From Caldicellulosiruptor morganii (GTDB lineage: Bacteria > Bacillota > Thermoanaerobacteria > Caldicellulosiruptorales > Caldicellulosiruptoraceae), in the NCBI RefSeq assembly GCF_026810225.1, contig NZ_CP113865.1, positions 2,066,001 through 2,130,000 of the forward strand: a stretch of 64,000 nt of DNA, in the 5' to 3' direction. Position numbers and translations under genes: made by a program. The notes beneath the pieces are model-generated. The model was not told where the DNA came from. It searched no databases and saw nothing but the letters and a program-made list of their open reading frames with translations. Shown here one piece after another: positions 46,221 to 53,298 of the stretch (positions are counted from its first letter, which is position 1; each line of letters opens with the position of its first letter).

Positions 46221-48698
46221 TTACTTCTGGTATGCAATGAAAAGACTCACAGGTGCAATTTCAAAACTACCTATTGCTTCTTTTTCACATGCATCCGGGA
46301 AAACAATGCCATCATTGGCTTTTATATACCATGTGCCTTCTGGAAGCTGCAAAACCTTTTTCTCTCTAAACGGATTGTAAGCAACAACTATCTTTTTCCA
46401 TTCATCATACGGATATGCTATCAAAAAAGCAACAACTCCATCAGGTGCAGCAATAAACTTTAAATACTTTTTTATTTCACCGCTTGATTTCATCCTGAAA
46501 GCTATGTGCTTTCTTCTTAAGTTTATCAAATCACAGTAAAACCTGAAGGTATCAAAAAACTTTTCTTTTAAACTCCAGTCAATTTTGTTCAGGTCATCAC
46601 CTGCATTGTATGTGTTTGGATGACCACCTTTGCTCCTGTTAAATTCCACACCGCCATGCAAAAACGCAATTCCCTGCGATGTGAGAACAATTGCACTGGC
46701 AAGCCTGGAGGCTCTGTCAATCCAGAATATATCTTCACCCACCATAGTTTTTTGAAGCTTGTCAAAAAGTGTCAGGTTGTCATGGCATGAAACATAGTTT
46801 ACACATTCATCGGGTTCTTTTGCAAAGTCGTCAATTGCAGCTTTAATACCCTGCTTCAACCTTTCAACATCTGACAGATTGCCGTGGACATATCCTGTTC
46901 TGTAGCCGTCAAGGTCACCTCTTATTGCATCCCTGATTCTGTCATTGAAAAGTCCTATTGAATATCCCTGATGGCAGGTGGACAAAATGGTAGCCCTCTC
47001 CTCAATAAGGCAGAGGCTGTCGCCCATCACCCAGCCCTCACCGTAAATCAAGGCTTTGGGGTTTCGTTTTCGCACCTCTTTTGCAATCTGTCTCATTGTC
47101 TTTGAGTCAATAAGCCCCATAAGGTCAAACCTGAAACCATCTATGTGAAATTCCTCTGTCCAGTATATAATGGTGTCAAGAATGAATTTCCTCACCATGG
47201 GCTTTTCTGTTGCAAGTTCATTTCCGCATCCTGTTGCATTGGAATAATCCCCATAATCATCCACCCTGTAAAAATATTCAGGTACAATTTTGTCAAAGAT
47301 AGAAAATTTTCCGCCTTTTGTATGGTATGTGTGGTTGAAAACCACATCCATTACAACCCCAATTCCATTTTCATGAAGCTTTTTTATCATAGATCTTAGT
47401 TCTTTCAATGCTTCTGTTCCACCACTTTTTGTTGAAAACCAGTATTCGGGGCACTGGTAGAGCACAGGATCATAGCCCCAGTTGTATTTCTTATCCGGGT
47501 TTTTATCATCAACACTTCCAAAATCTGATATTGGTAAAAGATGAACATGGGTTATTCCAAGCTCTTTTAGGTGCAAAAGCCCGGTGGAAATCTTTTCTTT
47601 GTAGTATCCCTCCTGACAAAAACCCAAAAACTTTCCTCTCAAAGTTTCATCAATTCCAGAGCTTTGGTCTATTGTAAAGTCTCTCACATGCATCTCGTAA
47701 ATTATAGCGTCATTTTGTTTTTCAATATTATCAACAAAAGTATCAGCCTGCCAGCCGTCTATCATGGCATCTGCCGGGTCAAATATATGGCTTTTTCCGG
47801 AGTTTGAAGAAGATGCTTTCGAGTATGGGTCCGGGACGTGATATACAATATAACCCTCATCTTCTTTATAATCATGATGCCAGACTTCATAAAGATAAAA
47901 ATAACCTTTCAGATCCCCGGTGAGGTAAATATTCCAGGTACCGTTTTCTGACCTTGCCATTTCCTTTTCAAACTTGAAATCTTCATGCTCATCAAAAACT
48001 TGAATTTTTACTTTATGAGCTGCTGGAGCCCACAGTCTAAAATATGTTCCATATGGTTCATATTTAAAACCCAGATCACCGGGGTAAAAGTACTCACTTG
48101 TTGACAGAATCTCTCGCGGACGTGCATATATATGCTCATTCTTATAGACCACTTTGTATTTCAAATTTGCAAATAGCTTCCTTGTGGTGGTAATTTTTAT
48201 AATATTGGTAAATGCTGCTTCTCTATCGAAGTACTCGGTAATCTCAATATCATTCCCATATCCATGTGGATACCAGAATTTCCTGTCCGCTCCTTCTGCA
48301 AACTTAAATTTCTGTCCAATTTTAACATCTCTCAAATCTTTTATAAGTTCATATCTGCCTCTTAGCTTTGAGTACGAAAGCTCCCATTCAGGTGAGATGC
48401 TCCAGTTGTTCATATCCCCAACAACAAAAACCGATCTTGCCATGGGCTTTCTGTAAAAATCAAAATGCCCCTCTTTTAAAACAAATCTGATTTTCCCTTT
48501 CTGTTCGCATATCTCATAACCTCTTGCTTCTGCTTCAAATGGGTTTTCTGAATGTGGTATGAGTTTTTCTACCTTTTCGATCTTTATTTCCTGATCATCC
48601 CAAAAAACCTTAAAGTCATCTTTTTTAATTGAATGAACCATTTGATCAAGCACAACGTTTATCACGTTAAAGTCATCAATATACGCTCTCACTATCAT
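46221..48698 (-). CDS. Cytoplasmic type I pullulanase (GH13_14)
   Basis: 825 residues without a signal peptide. An N-terminal glycogen-binding-like module (about 25-180, with VFVVGDMNNWSISPEWELSY) and CBM48 (about 215-300, YFRLWAPAAHKVKIQVFDEH) precede the GH13 barrel: [11 protein letters not shown], nucleophile Asp in GFRFDLMG, acid/base Glu in IYGEGWV, and YVSCHDNLTLFDK with the usual HDNL. It has the same module order as the secreted enzyme but lacks the secretion signal and the outer CBM41 and CBM20-like ends. It would debranch imported maltodextrins or glycogen. Start ATG 48698, after AGGTGAG. Confidence 0.92.
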   Translation of the reverse strand: MIVRAYIDDFNVINVVLDQMVHSIKKDDFKVFWDDQEIKIEKVEKLIPHSENPFEAEARGYEICEQKGKIRFVLKEGHFDFYRKPMARSVFVVGDMNNWSISPEWELSYSKLRGRYELIKDLRDVKIGQKFKFAEGADRKFWYPHGYGNDIEITEYFDREAAFTNIIKITTTRKLFANLKYKVVYKNEHIYARPREILSTSEYFYPGDLGFKYEPYGTYFRLWAPAAHKVKIQVFDEHEDFKFEKEMARSENGTWNIYLTGDLKGYFYLYEVWHHDYKEDEGYIVYHVPDPYSKASSSNSGKSHIFDPADAMIDGWQADTFVDNIEKQNDAIIYEMHVRDFTIDQSSGIDETLRGKFLGFCQEGYYKEKISTGLLHLKELGITHVHLLPISDFGSVDDKNPDKKYNWGYDPVLYQCPEYWFSTKSGGTEALKELRSMIKKLHENGIGVVMDVVFNHTYHTKGGKFSIFDKIVPEYFYRVDDYGDYSNATGCGNELATEKPMVRKFILDTIIYWTEEFHIDGFRFDLMGLIDSKTMRQIAKEVRKRNPKALIYGEGWVMGDSLCLIEERATILSTCHQGYSIGLFNDRIRDAIRGDLDGYRTGYVHGNLSDVERLKQGIKAAIDDFAKEPDECVNYVSCHDNLTLFDKLQKTMVGEDIFWIDRASRLASAIVLTSQGIAFLHGGVEFNRSKGGHPNTYNAGDDLNKIDWSLKEKFFDTFRFYCDLINLRRKHIAFRMKSSGEIKKYLKFIAAPDGVVAFLIAYPYDEWKKIVVAYNPFREKKVLQLPEGTWYIKANDGIVFPDACEKEAIGSFEIAPVSLFIAYQK

Positions 48699-48918
48699 CA
48701 AGCTCACCTAATTTCTTCTAAAATTTAGTTTAGATAATAATAAAAAGATTATTCTAATTCATCCTTCTCAATTTTTAATACCCCAAAAGCTTCGCTGAAA
48801 AAACAAAAACATTTAAATTGAAATGATTTGAAAACTAAAACTCATTGTAGTATATTTAAGTTTTAGAAAGCAATTGTAAATCTTAAGAATTCCAAAATTT
48901 CTACCGGGGTGATTTATC

Positions 48919-49125
48919 ATGGCACATAAAATAGTCAGGATTGAAGACCTCAATATTAACCCTTTTACTTTGATTGGAAAAGAGTGGATGCTCATTACAG
49001 CAGGTAACATTGGCTCATTTAATACAATGACTGCAAGCTGGGGAGGTCTTGGCTATATTTGGGAAAGACCTGTTGCATTTTGTGTAATAAGACCACAGAG
49101 ATTCACAAGAAAGTTTGTTGAAGAA
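48919..49125 (+). pseudogene. Flavin reductase-like gene, 5' fragment
   Basis: The first 69 codons of a flavin reductase-like FMN-binding protein: INPFTLIGKEWMLITAGNIG, then FNTMTASWGGLGYIWERPVA and CVIRPQRFTRKFVEES are family landmarks. At about 49126 the sequence changes to the omega RNA of the IscB element and the frame soon stops. The 3' part resumes at about 50639. ATG with GGGGTGA upstream. A full gene would encode about 185-190 residues. Confidence 0.88.
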
Positions 49126-49380
49126 AGTCAACTACCCACCACCTAAAGAGGTGGAGGCTTGGGGAGAGCCTAAGCCATAGTTGACTAGCCTCAGCCAGTG
49201 GAGAAATTTTAAGCGGGCTACGTTAGGCAAGTTAAGACACCCTGGGGTGCTGCTCAAGCTCCAGGCTCTGTCGCACAGGCTTAAACAGTCCTGAGGGGTA
49301 GGGATAAGTAGCCTGTGCATAGCAAGCCTGCCTAACATTGGCGATGAGCACCTTACTCCTAACAAGGAGGCTTACCGCAC
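49126..49380 (+). ncRNA. IscB omega RNA (HEARO RNA) candidate
   Basis: 255 bases with strong predicted structure directly upstream of iscB, same strand. AGTCAACTA (49126-49134) pairs with TAGTTGACT (49178-49186), enclosing CCACC/GGTGG and AGGCT/AGCCT hairpins. Further down GTTAGGC pairs with GCCTAAC at a distance, around AGCCTGTGC and GCACAGGCT segments that are complementary to each other. It ends at AAGGAGG, the iscB ribosome site. In HEARO/IscB elements the guide is the sequence 5' of this scaffold, here the flavin reductase remnant (about 49110-49125). Confidence 0.8.
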
Positions 49381-50640
49381 ATGGTGTATGTTATCTCAAA
49401 AGAAGGCAAACCACTTATGCCAACAAAAAGACATGGTAAAGTCAGAAAACTTCTAAAACAAGGACTTGCAAAGGTAGTCAGACGTGAACCTTTCACAATT
49501 CAGTTGTTATACGATACCACTACTTATACACAACCTGTCACAGTAGGTGTAGATATAGGTTCAAAGGTAGCAGGGATATCAGCAATAACAGAAAAAGAAG
49601 AGGTGTTCAGTGCAGAAGTTGAACTCAGACAGGACATAAAGAAACTTTTGTTAGAGAGAAGGGAACTGCGAAGAGCCAGAAGATACCGCAAGACAAGGTA
49701 TAGAAAGCCAAGGTTTCTGAATAGACGTAAACCTGAAGGATGGCTTGCACCAAGTTTGCAATGGAAAGTAGATGCTCATTTTAGATTTGTCAACTTTGTA
49801 GCTAAAATACTGCCTGTCACTAAAGTTGTAGTTGAGATAGCACTATTTGACATACACAAAGTAGTCAACCCTGAAGTGGAAGGCAAAGGGTATCAGGAAG
49901 GTCCACAAAAAGGTTTCTGGGATATAAGGGAATTCTGTTTATGGAGAGCTGGATATAAATCTGAACTGTCAGGTAAAAAAGGGGTATTGGAAGTTCATCA
50001 TATTATTCCACAAAGCCAGGGTGGTCCAGATAATCCATCTAATCTGATTGTATTAACGGTTGAAGAGCACAAAGCAGTTCACGAAGGAAAATTAAAAATA
50101 CCTGAAAGTAAGTTGGCAAAAGTTAAAATTTTCAAGGATGCAAGTCATGTATCAACAATAGGGTGGCATATAGTGAACAAGTTAAAACAACAATATGATG
50201 TTGAGATAACATATGGAAGTATTACTAAGCAGAAAAGGAAAGAGATAGAATTACAAAAAACGCACAGGAACGACGCATTTGTAATAGCAGGTGGCAATAA
50301 GAATATAAAAAGGGCTGATGAGTGGTACTTTGGCAAGTTTTTCAGAAGGCAAAATCGTTCTTTACACAAAACAAATCCGATTAAAGGTGGTAAAAGACCA
50401 GTTTCTACGATTAAAGAAGTAAAAGGTTTTAGGAAATTTGATAGGGTATTGTATAACGGACAGGTTGGGATAATTTATGGGTTAAGGAGTACAGGATATT
50501 TTGACATAAGGATTTTGTCAGGCGAAAAGATTCATTCATCAGCAAAGTGGAGTGATTTAAAACTTTTAGAGAAAGCAAAAACATTGATGTTAGAGAGGAG
50601 GGTACAGCGCACTTGTCTCCATCTTGCAGAAGATGGAGTC
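49126..50640 (+). mobile_element. IscB (IS200/IS605-related, HEARO) element
   Basis: Left end: omega RNA scaffold from about 49126. Right end: hairpin CTCCATCTT-GCAG-AAGATGGAG (50617-50638), like IS200/IS605 subterminal hairpins. No TnpA (Y1 transposase) is present, so it would need one in trans. It interrupts a flavin reductase gene. Exact ends are inferred to within a few bases from where flavin reductase coding stops and resumes. Confidence 0.75.
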
Positions 50641-50658
50641 TCCTGCGCTGAAGTTTGA
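49381..50658 (+). CDS. iscB: IscB RNA-guided nuclease
   Basis: 425 residues. N-terminal PLMP domain (1-45: SKEGKPLMPTKRHGKVRKLL); RuvC-I VGVDIGSKVAG (about 55-65, catalytic Asp); arginine-rich bridge helix (about 86-120, RRELRRARRYRKTRYRKPRF); RuvC-II VVVEIALFDIHKV (about 152, catalytic Glu); HNH core VLEVHHIIPQSQGG..NPSNLIVL (about 205-230) with final His in EEHKAVHEG; RuvC-III THRNDAFVIAGG (about 298-309, catalytic Asp). All catalytic residues are kept; the HNH zinc cysteines of some relatives are absent. The last residues are read from the element's end hairpin and beyond into the host gene. IscB is the ancestor group of Cas9 and cuts DNA guided by the upstream RNA. Confidence 0.93.
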   Translation: MVYVISKEGKPLMPTKRHGKVRKLLKQGLAKVVRREPFTIQLLYDTTTYTQPVTVGVDIGSKVAGISAITEKEEVFSAEVELRQDIKKLLLERRELRRARRYRKTRYRKPRFLNRRKPEGWLAPSLQWKVDAHFRFVNFVAKILPVTKVVVEIALFDIHKVVNPEVEGKGYQEGPQKGFWDIREFCLWRAGYKSELSGKKGVLEVHHIIPQSQGGPDNPSNLIVLTVEEHKAVHEGKLKIPESKLAKVKIFKDASHVSTIGWHIVNKLKQQYDVEITYGSITKQKRKEIELQKTHRNDAFVIAGGNKNIKRADEWYFGKFFRRQNRSLHKTNPIKGGKRPVSTIKEVKGFRKFDRVLYNGQVGIIYGLRSTGYFDIRILSGEKIHSSAKWSDLKLLEKAKTLMLERRVQRTCLHLAEDGVSCAEV

Positions 50659-50845
50659 TGAAGAATTCAAAACTGTGTTTTTTGATGAAGCCATGCTTGT
50701 TTTTATTTGTAAAAAGATTTATTTTCAGGATATTATCCCTGAAAATTTTCTGGACAAAGCCATTTACAATTTTTATTCTGCAGGGGACTATCACAGAATG
50801 TTTATAGGAGAGATTGTCAAAGTGCTAAAAAGACAAACGGTATAA
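50639..50845 (+). pseudogene. Flavin reductase-like gene, 3' fragment
   Basis: About 68 codons continuing the flavin reductase: SPALKFDEEFKTVFFDEAML, then VFICKKIYFQDIIPENFLDK and DYHRMFIGEIVKVL with a TAA stop at 50843. Compared with complete family members, about 35 residues (the FTLSFFDE...SGRD..K segment) between the 5' and 3' fragments are missing, so about 100 bases were lost when or after the element entered. It is also in a different frame from the 5' part. Confidence 0.85.
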
Positions 50846-50981
50846 TGTCAAGGGGGTTTTTTAAAAAAATTTTTTAGATAATTAGGGCAAAAAAGGCAAT
50901 AGAATACCGAGCCGCTCAGCCTGGAAAAATTTAACTGGCAGCTTGTTTTGAGAAGATTATTAAATTAAGAAATGGGATTAA

Positions 50982-52226
50982 CTAAGTATTGTAAACATCA
51001 CCTCTTTCTTGATATATTTGACCTTTGCTGAGCATTGCAAAGATCAGAGGAATTAATCGTCTTGCGGTGAGGACGAGGGCACGTTTATGCTGATGTTTGG
51101 TAACCTCTGAGAACTTCTTGTTGTAGAAGGCTTTATAACGGACTGTGTGCACCCTAACACAGTTAGCAGCCTCAACAAGATAGTATCTCAGGTATTGGTT
51201 ACCACACTTAGCCAATGAGGTTTCCTGGGCATTGAAATTGCCTGATTGGTATTGAGTCCAAACAAGGCCGGAGTATTTAGCTAAAGCAGCTTCATTTTTG
51301 AAGCGCTTGATATCACCGATTTCAGCGATGATGCCGGCTGCAAGAACATCTCCTATGCCAGGGATGGTGGTCAAGGTTTGGGAGAAAGCTTTAAGAAGTT
51401 TTGAGATTTCTTTGTCGAGTTTTTTAAGTTGTTCTTGCATAAATCTAATGTTTTCAAGAGTCATAGACAAAGCTAAGTCATTTGCCTCAGCCAACAGAGG
51501 ATGTAATCTGTATGAACGATTAGCAGCGGTTTTAAGTATTTCAGCGATTTTATTGACATCTGATAATCTGTTGTTGCCGTTGTCAGATACAAATTTAATT
51601 AAATCTTCTAAAGGCATGGAAGCAATATCATCTGGGGTGAAGTTTTCGATGATAGCGCAAGATGCCTTACCGAAGATATCAGAAAATGGGCAGTCTTGAG
51701 AATAAGTGGAGAATTTAAGGTATATGAGATTGAGAGCTCTGTTTTTTTCGCGAGTTAGATTATGAACAAGGTGATAGCGCATTCTGGTAAGGCGTTGTAG
51801 TGCAGCATATTTGAAGTCAGGCAAAGGTGTTGGATTTAGCTTACTGAACCTGACGCATTCAGCAATAACGACAGCGTCGATGTTATCTGTTTTAGGCAAG
51901 AAAGTGTAGATCTTTTTAAATCCTTTGACGATGCTTGGGTTGAGCACGTAAAAGGTTGGTTTGTAAGGTAGTAATTCAGAAGAGGAAGCAAGATACAAAT
52001 GCAGATGCCAACCGTAATGTGAAGTTGCTTCCATGCCGAATTTAACGTAGGACAGATTATACTGGCTGAGGCAGTCAATGACTCTTTTGATTAATTCATT
52101 AGCACCTTCTTGATCGTTAGGCAAGGAAAAGGGTTTTTTAATCAAGTGATTTCCGGCATCATCGATGAAGAAGATAGAATTTGACTGACTACTGATATCA
52201 ATGCCCACGATTAAAGTATTTGGCAA
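50982..52226 (-). CDS. IS110-family DEDD transposase (bridge-RNA-guided recombinase family)
   Basis: 414 residues. N-terminal RuvC-like DEDD domain: VGIDISSQSNSIFF (Asp about 9), KFGMEATSHYGWHLH (Glu about 64) and PKTDNIDAVVIAECVRF (Asp pair about 101-104). A coiled linker (about 225-275) is followed by the Tnp_20 domain: TTIPGIGDVLAAGIIAEIGD (about 282-301) and ETSLAKCGNQYLRYYLVEAA, with the conserved Ser three residues before CGNQ. All catalytic positions appear intact. Long non-coding DNA upstream (52227-52560) is where bridge RNA is encoded in IS110-group elements. Confidence 0.93.
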   Translation of the reverse strand: MPNTLIVGIDISSQSNSIFFIDDAGNHLIKKPFSLPNDQEGANELIKRVIDCLSQYNLSYVKFGMEATSHYGWHLHLYLASSSELLPYKPTFYVLNPSIVKGFKKIYTFLPKTDNIDAVVIAECVRFSKLNPTPLPDFKYAALQRLTRMRYHLVHNLTREKNRALNLIYLKFSTYSQDCPFSDIFGKASCAIIENFTPDDIASMPLEDLIKFVSDNGNNRLSDVNKIAEILKTAANRSYRLHPLLAEANDLALSMTLENIRFMQEQLKKLDKEISKLLKAFSQTLTTIPGIGDVLAAGIIAEIGDIKRFKNEAALAKYSGLVWTQYQSGNFNAQETSLAKCGNQYLRYYLVEAANCVRVHTVRYKAFYNKKFSEVTKHQHKRALVLTARRLIPLIFAMLSKGQIYQERGDVYNT

Positions 52227-52285
52227 TTTAAAGGCCTCCTTTCTAAAGTGTGTGGTGTTAGAAAAAAGTTTTGCCCTTTATCCCT

Positions 52286-52480
52286 GGGGATTACATGTAA
52301 TGCAGCCTCGCCGATATTAGAGCTACGGAGCAGTTTACAGGGTGCACACATCTGACATGCTCAAATCAGATGTGGTAAACTGACCGTGCACAGCAAACGA
52401 GTAAACATTACTCATGTAATCCTTTGGGGTTCAGTCTTTCTCAAGCTGTGGCGTGCAGATATCAAAGCACGTCCAGCAGG
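52286..52480 (-). ncRNA. Candidate IS110 bridge RNA
   Basis: Three nested or adjacent stems lie upstream of the transposase. Read 5' to 3' on the minus strand: a 5' stem-loop (GCTG..CGTGC-loop-GCACG..CAGC, 52477-52445); an outer stem GGATTACATG (52422-52413) with CATGTAATCC (52297-52288), extended by TAATG/CATTA; and inside it CAGTTTAC/GTAAACTG (52382-52375 with 52338-52331) and ACATCTGA/TCAGATGT with a 10-base loop and an asymmetric internal loop GTGCACCCT. A 5' stem followed by large internal loops resembles the target- and donor-binding loops of known bridge RNAs. No guide assignment was possible. Confidence 0.6.
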
Positions 52481-52737
52481 AGGTGGTCAAAAAATATCCA
52501 AATAAACTAAATCAGGCTTAAACTTTTTCTGATATTAGTTTACCAGAGATAAAGGGCAAATTTAAACTGTAGCAGTCAATTTTAATATTCAATTTTTTAA
52601 GAAGTGAATGTGTTAAGAAAAGCTTTGTTATCAAGGTCAGTTTCCAGTAATCAATTGGTACTAATAATTTAATGTACCAATTGAGATATGAAGTTTTAAG
52701 TGATTTGATAATCATATTATACGAGGAGGAGTAAAAA

Positions 52738-53229
52738 ATGGAGTGCTGCACAAACTCCTGCTGCACATCATGCTGTGAAAGCAGTTTTGCTAAGGCTTTT
52801 TCTCAAGTCTGCCCTGTTTGCAAGCAGGAAGGAATACCTGTAAAAAACTTTACAGTGAGGCATATTGTTTTGGAAGAGTATTTGCCTCAAGTAGGAACTA
52901 AGGATTATTTTTTGTGCACAAACCCGGAGTGTGATGTGGGATACTACCAGGGGGAAAATCTCTTTTACAAACAGCAGCTAAGGGTTCCAATCTGGCTTAA
53001 AAAAGATGCAAATCCCAAGTATGTATGCTATTGTAGCAGGGTTACAGAAGAGGATATAATTGATGCGGTTTTGAAAAAAGGAGCAAAAACTTTGGGTGAT
53101 GCATGTAAAATCACAGGCGCAATGACAGAGTGCAAATGTGAGATAAATAACCCAACCGGAAAGTGCTGCACAGATCTTGTAAAAGAGGCATTTGATAAGG
53201 CTATGAAAATAAAAGAAGGGAAAATGTAA
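52738..53229 (+). CDS. CopZ-like iron-sulfur protein with BFD-type [2Fe-2S] domain
   Basis: 163 residues with 20 or so cysteines. An N-terminal cluster MECCTNSCCTSCCES precedes a zinc/iron domain (about 22-95: CPVCKQEG, FLCTNPECDVGYY) and a C-terminal BFD-like [2Fe-2S] domain (about 95-140: VCYCSRVTEEDIIDAVLKKG, ending CKCEINNPTGKCC). This layout matches CopZ-type putative metallochaperones, as in Archaeoglobus, minus the ferredoxin-like copper domain. It could handle copper or pass electrons or iron. ATG with GAGGAGG. No copper ATPase gene is adjacent. Confidence 0.75.
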   Translation: MECCTNSCCTSCCESSFAKAFSQVCPVCKQEGIPVKNFTVRHIVLEEYLPQVGTKDYFLCTNPECDVGYYQGENLFYKQQLRVPIWLKKDANPKYVCYCSRVTEEDIIDAVLKKGAKTLGDACKITGAMTECKCEINNPTGKCCTDLVKEAFDKAMKIKEGKM

Positions 53230-53298
53230 AATGCGCTGAGTAGTTCAATATTTTTTGTAATCGATTTACTAAAATTCTGAAAGGAAGGTTTTTTAAAA

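Larger units (their letters stand above)
50884..52560 (-). mobile_element. IS110-family insertion element
   Basis: Contains one DEDD transposase gene and a structured non-coding region upstream of it. Ends are not certain. I propose them at the short direct repeat AGGGCAAA found at 50884-50891 and 52553-52560, which bracket the gene and the structured RNA region. IS110 elements lack long terminal inverted repeats and cannot be bounded reliably by eye. Confidence 0.5.

Noticed and set aside
49381..50658. TnpB (IS605 OrfB) as the identity of this protein
   Set aside because: An HNH domain inserted between RuvC-II and RuvC-III and an N-terminal PLMP motif identify IscB; TnpB has neither.
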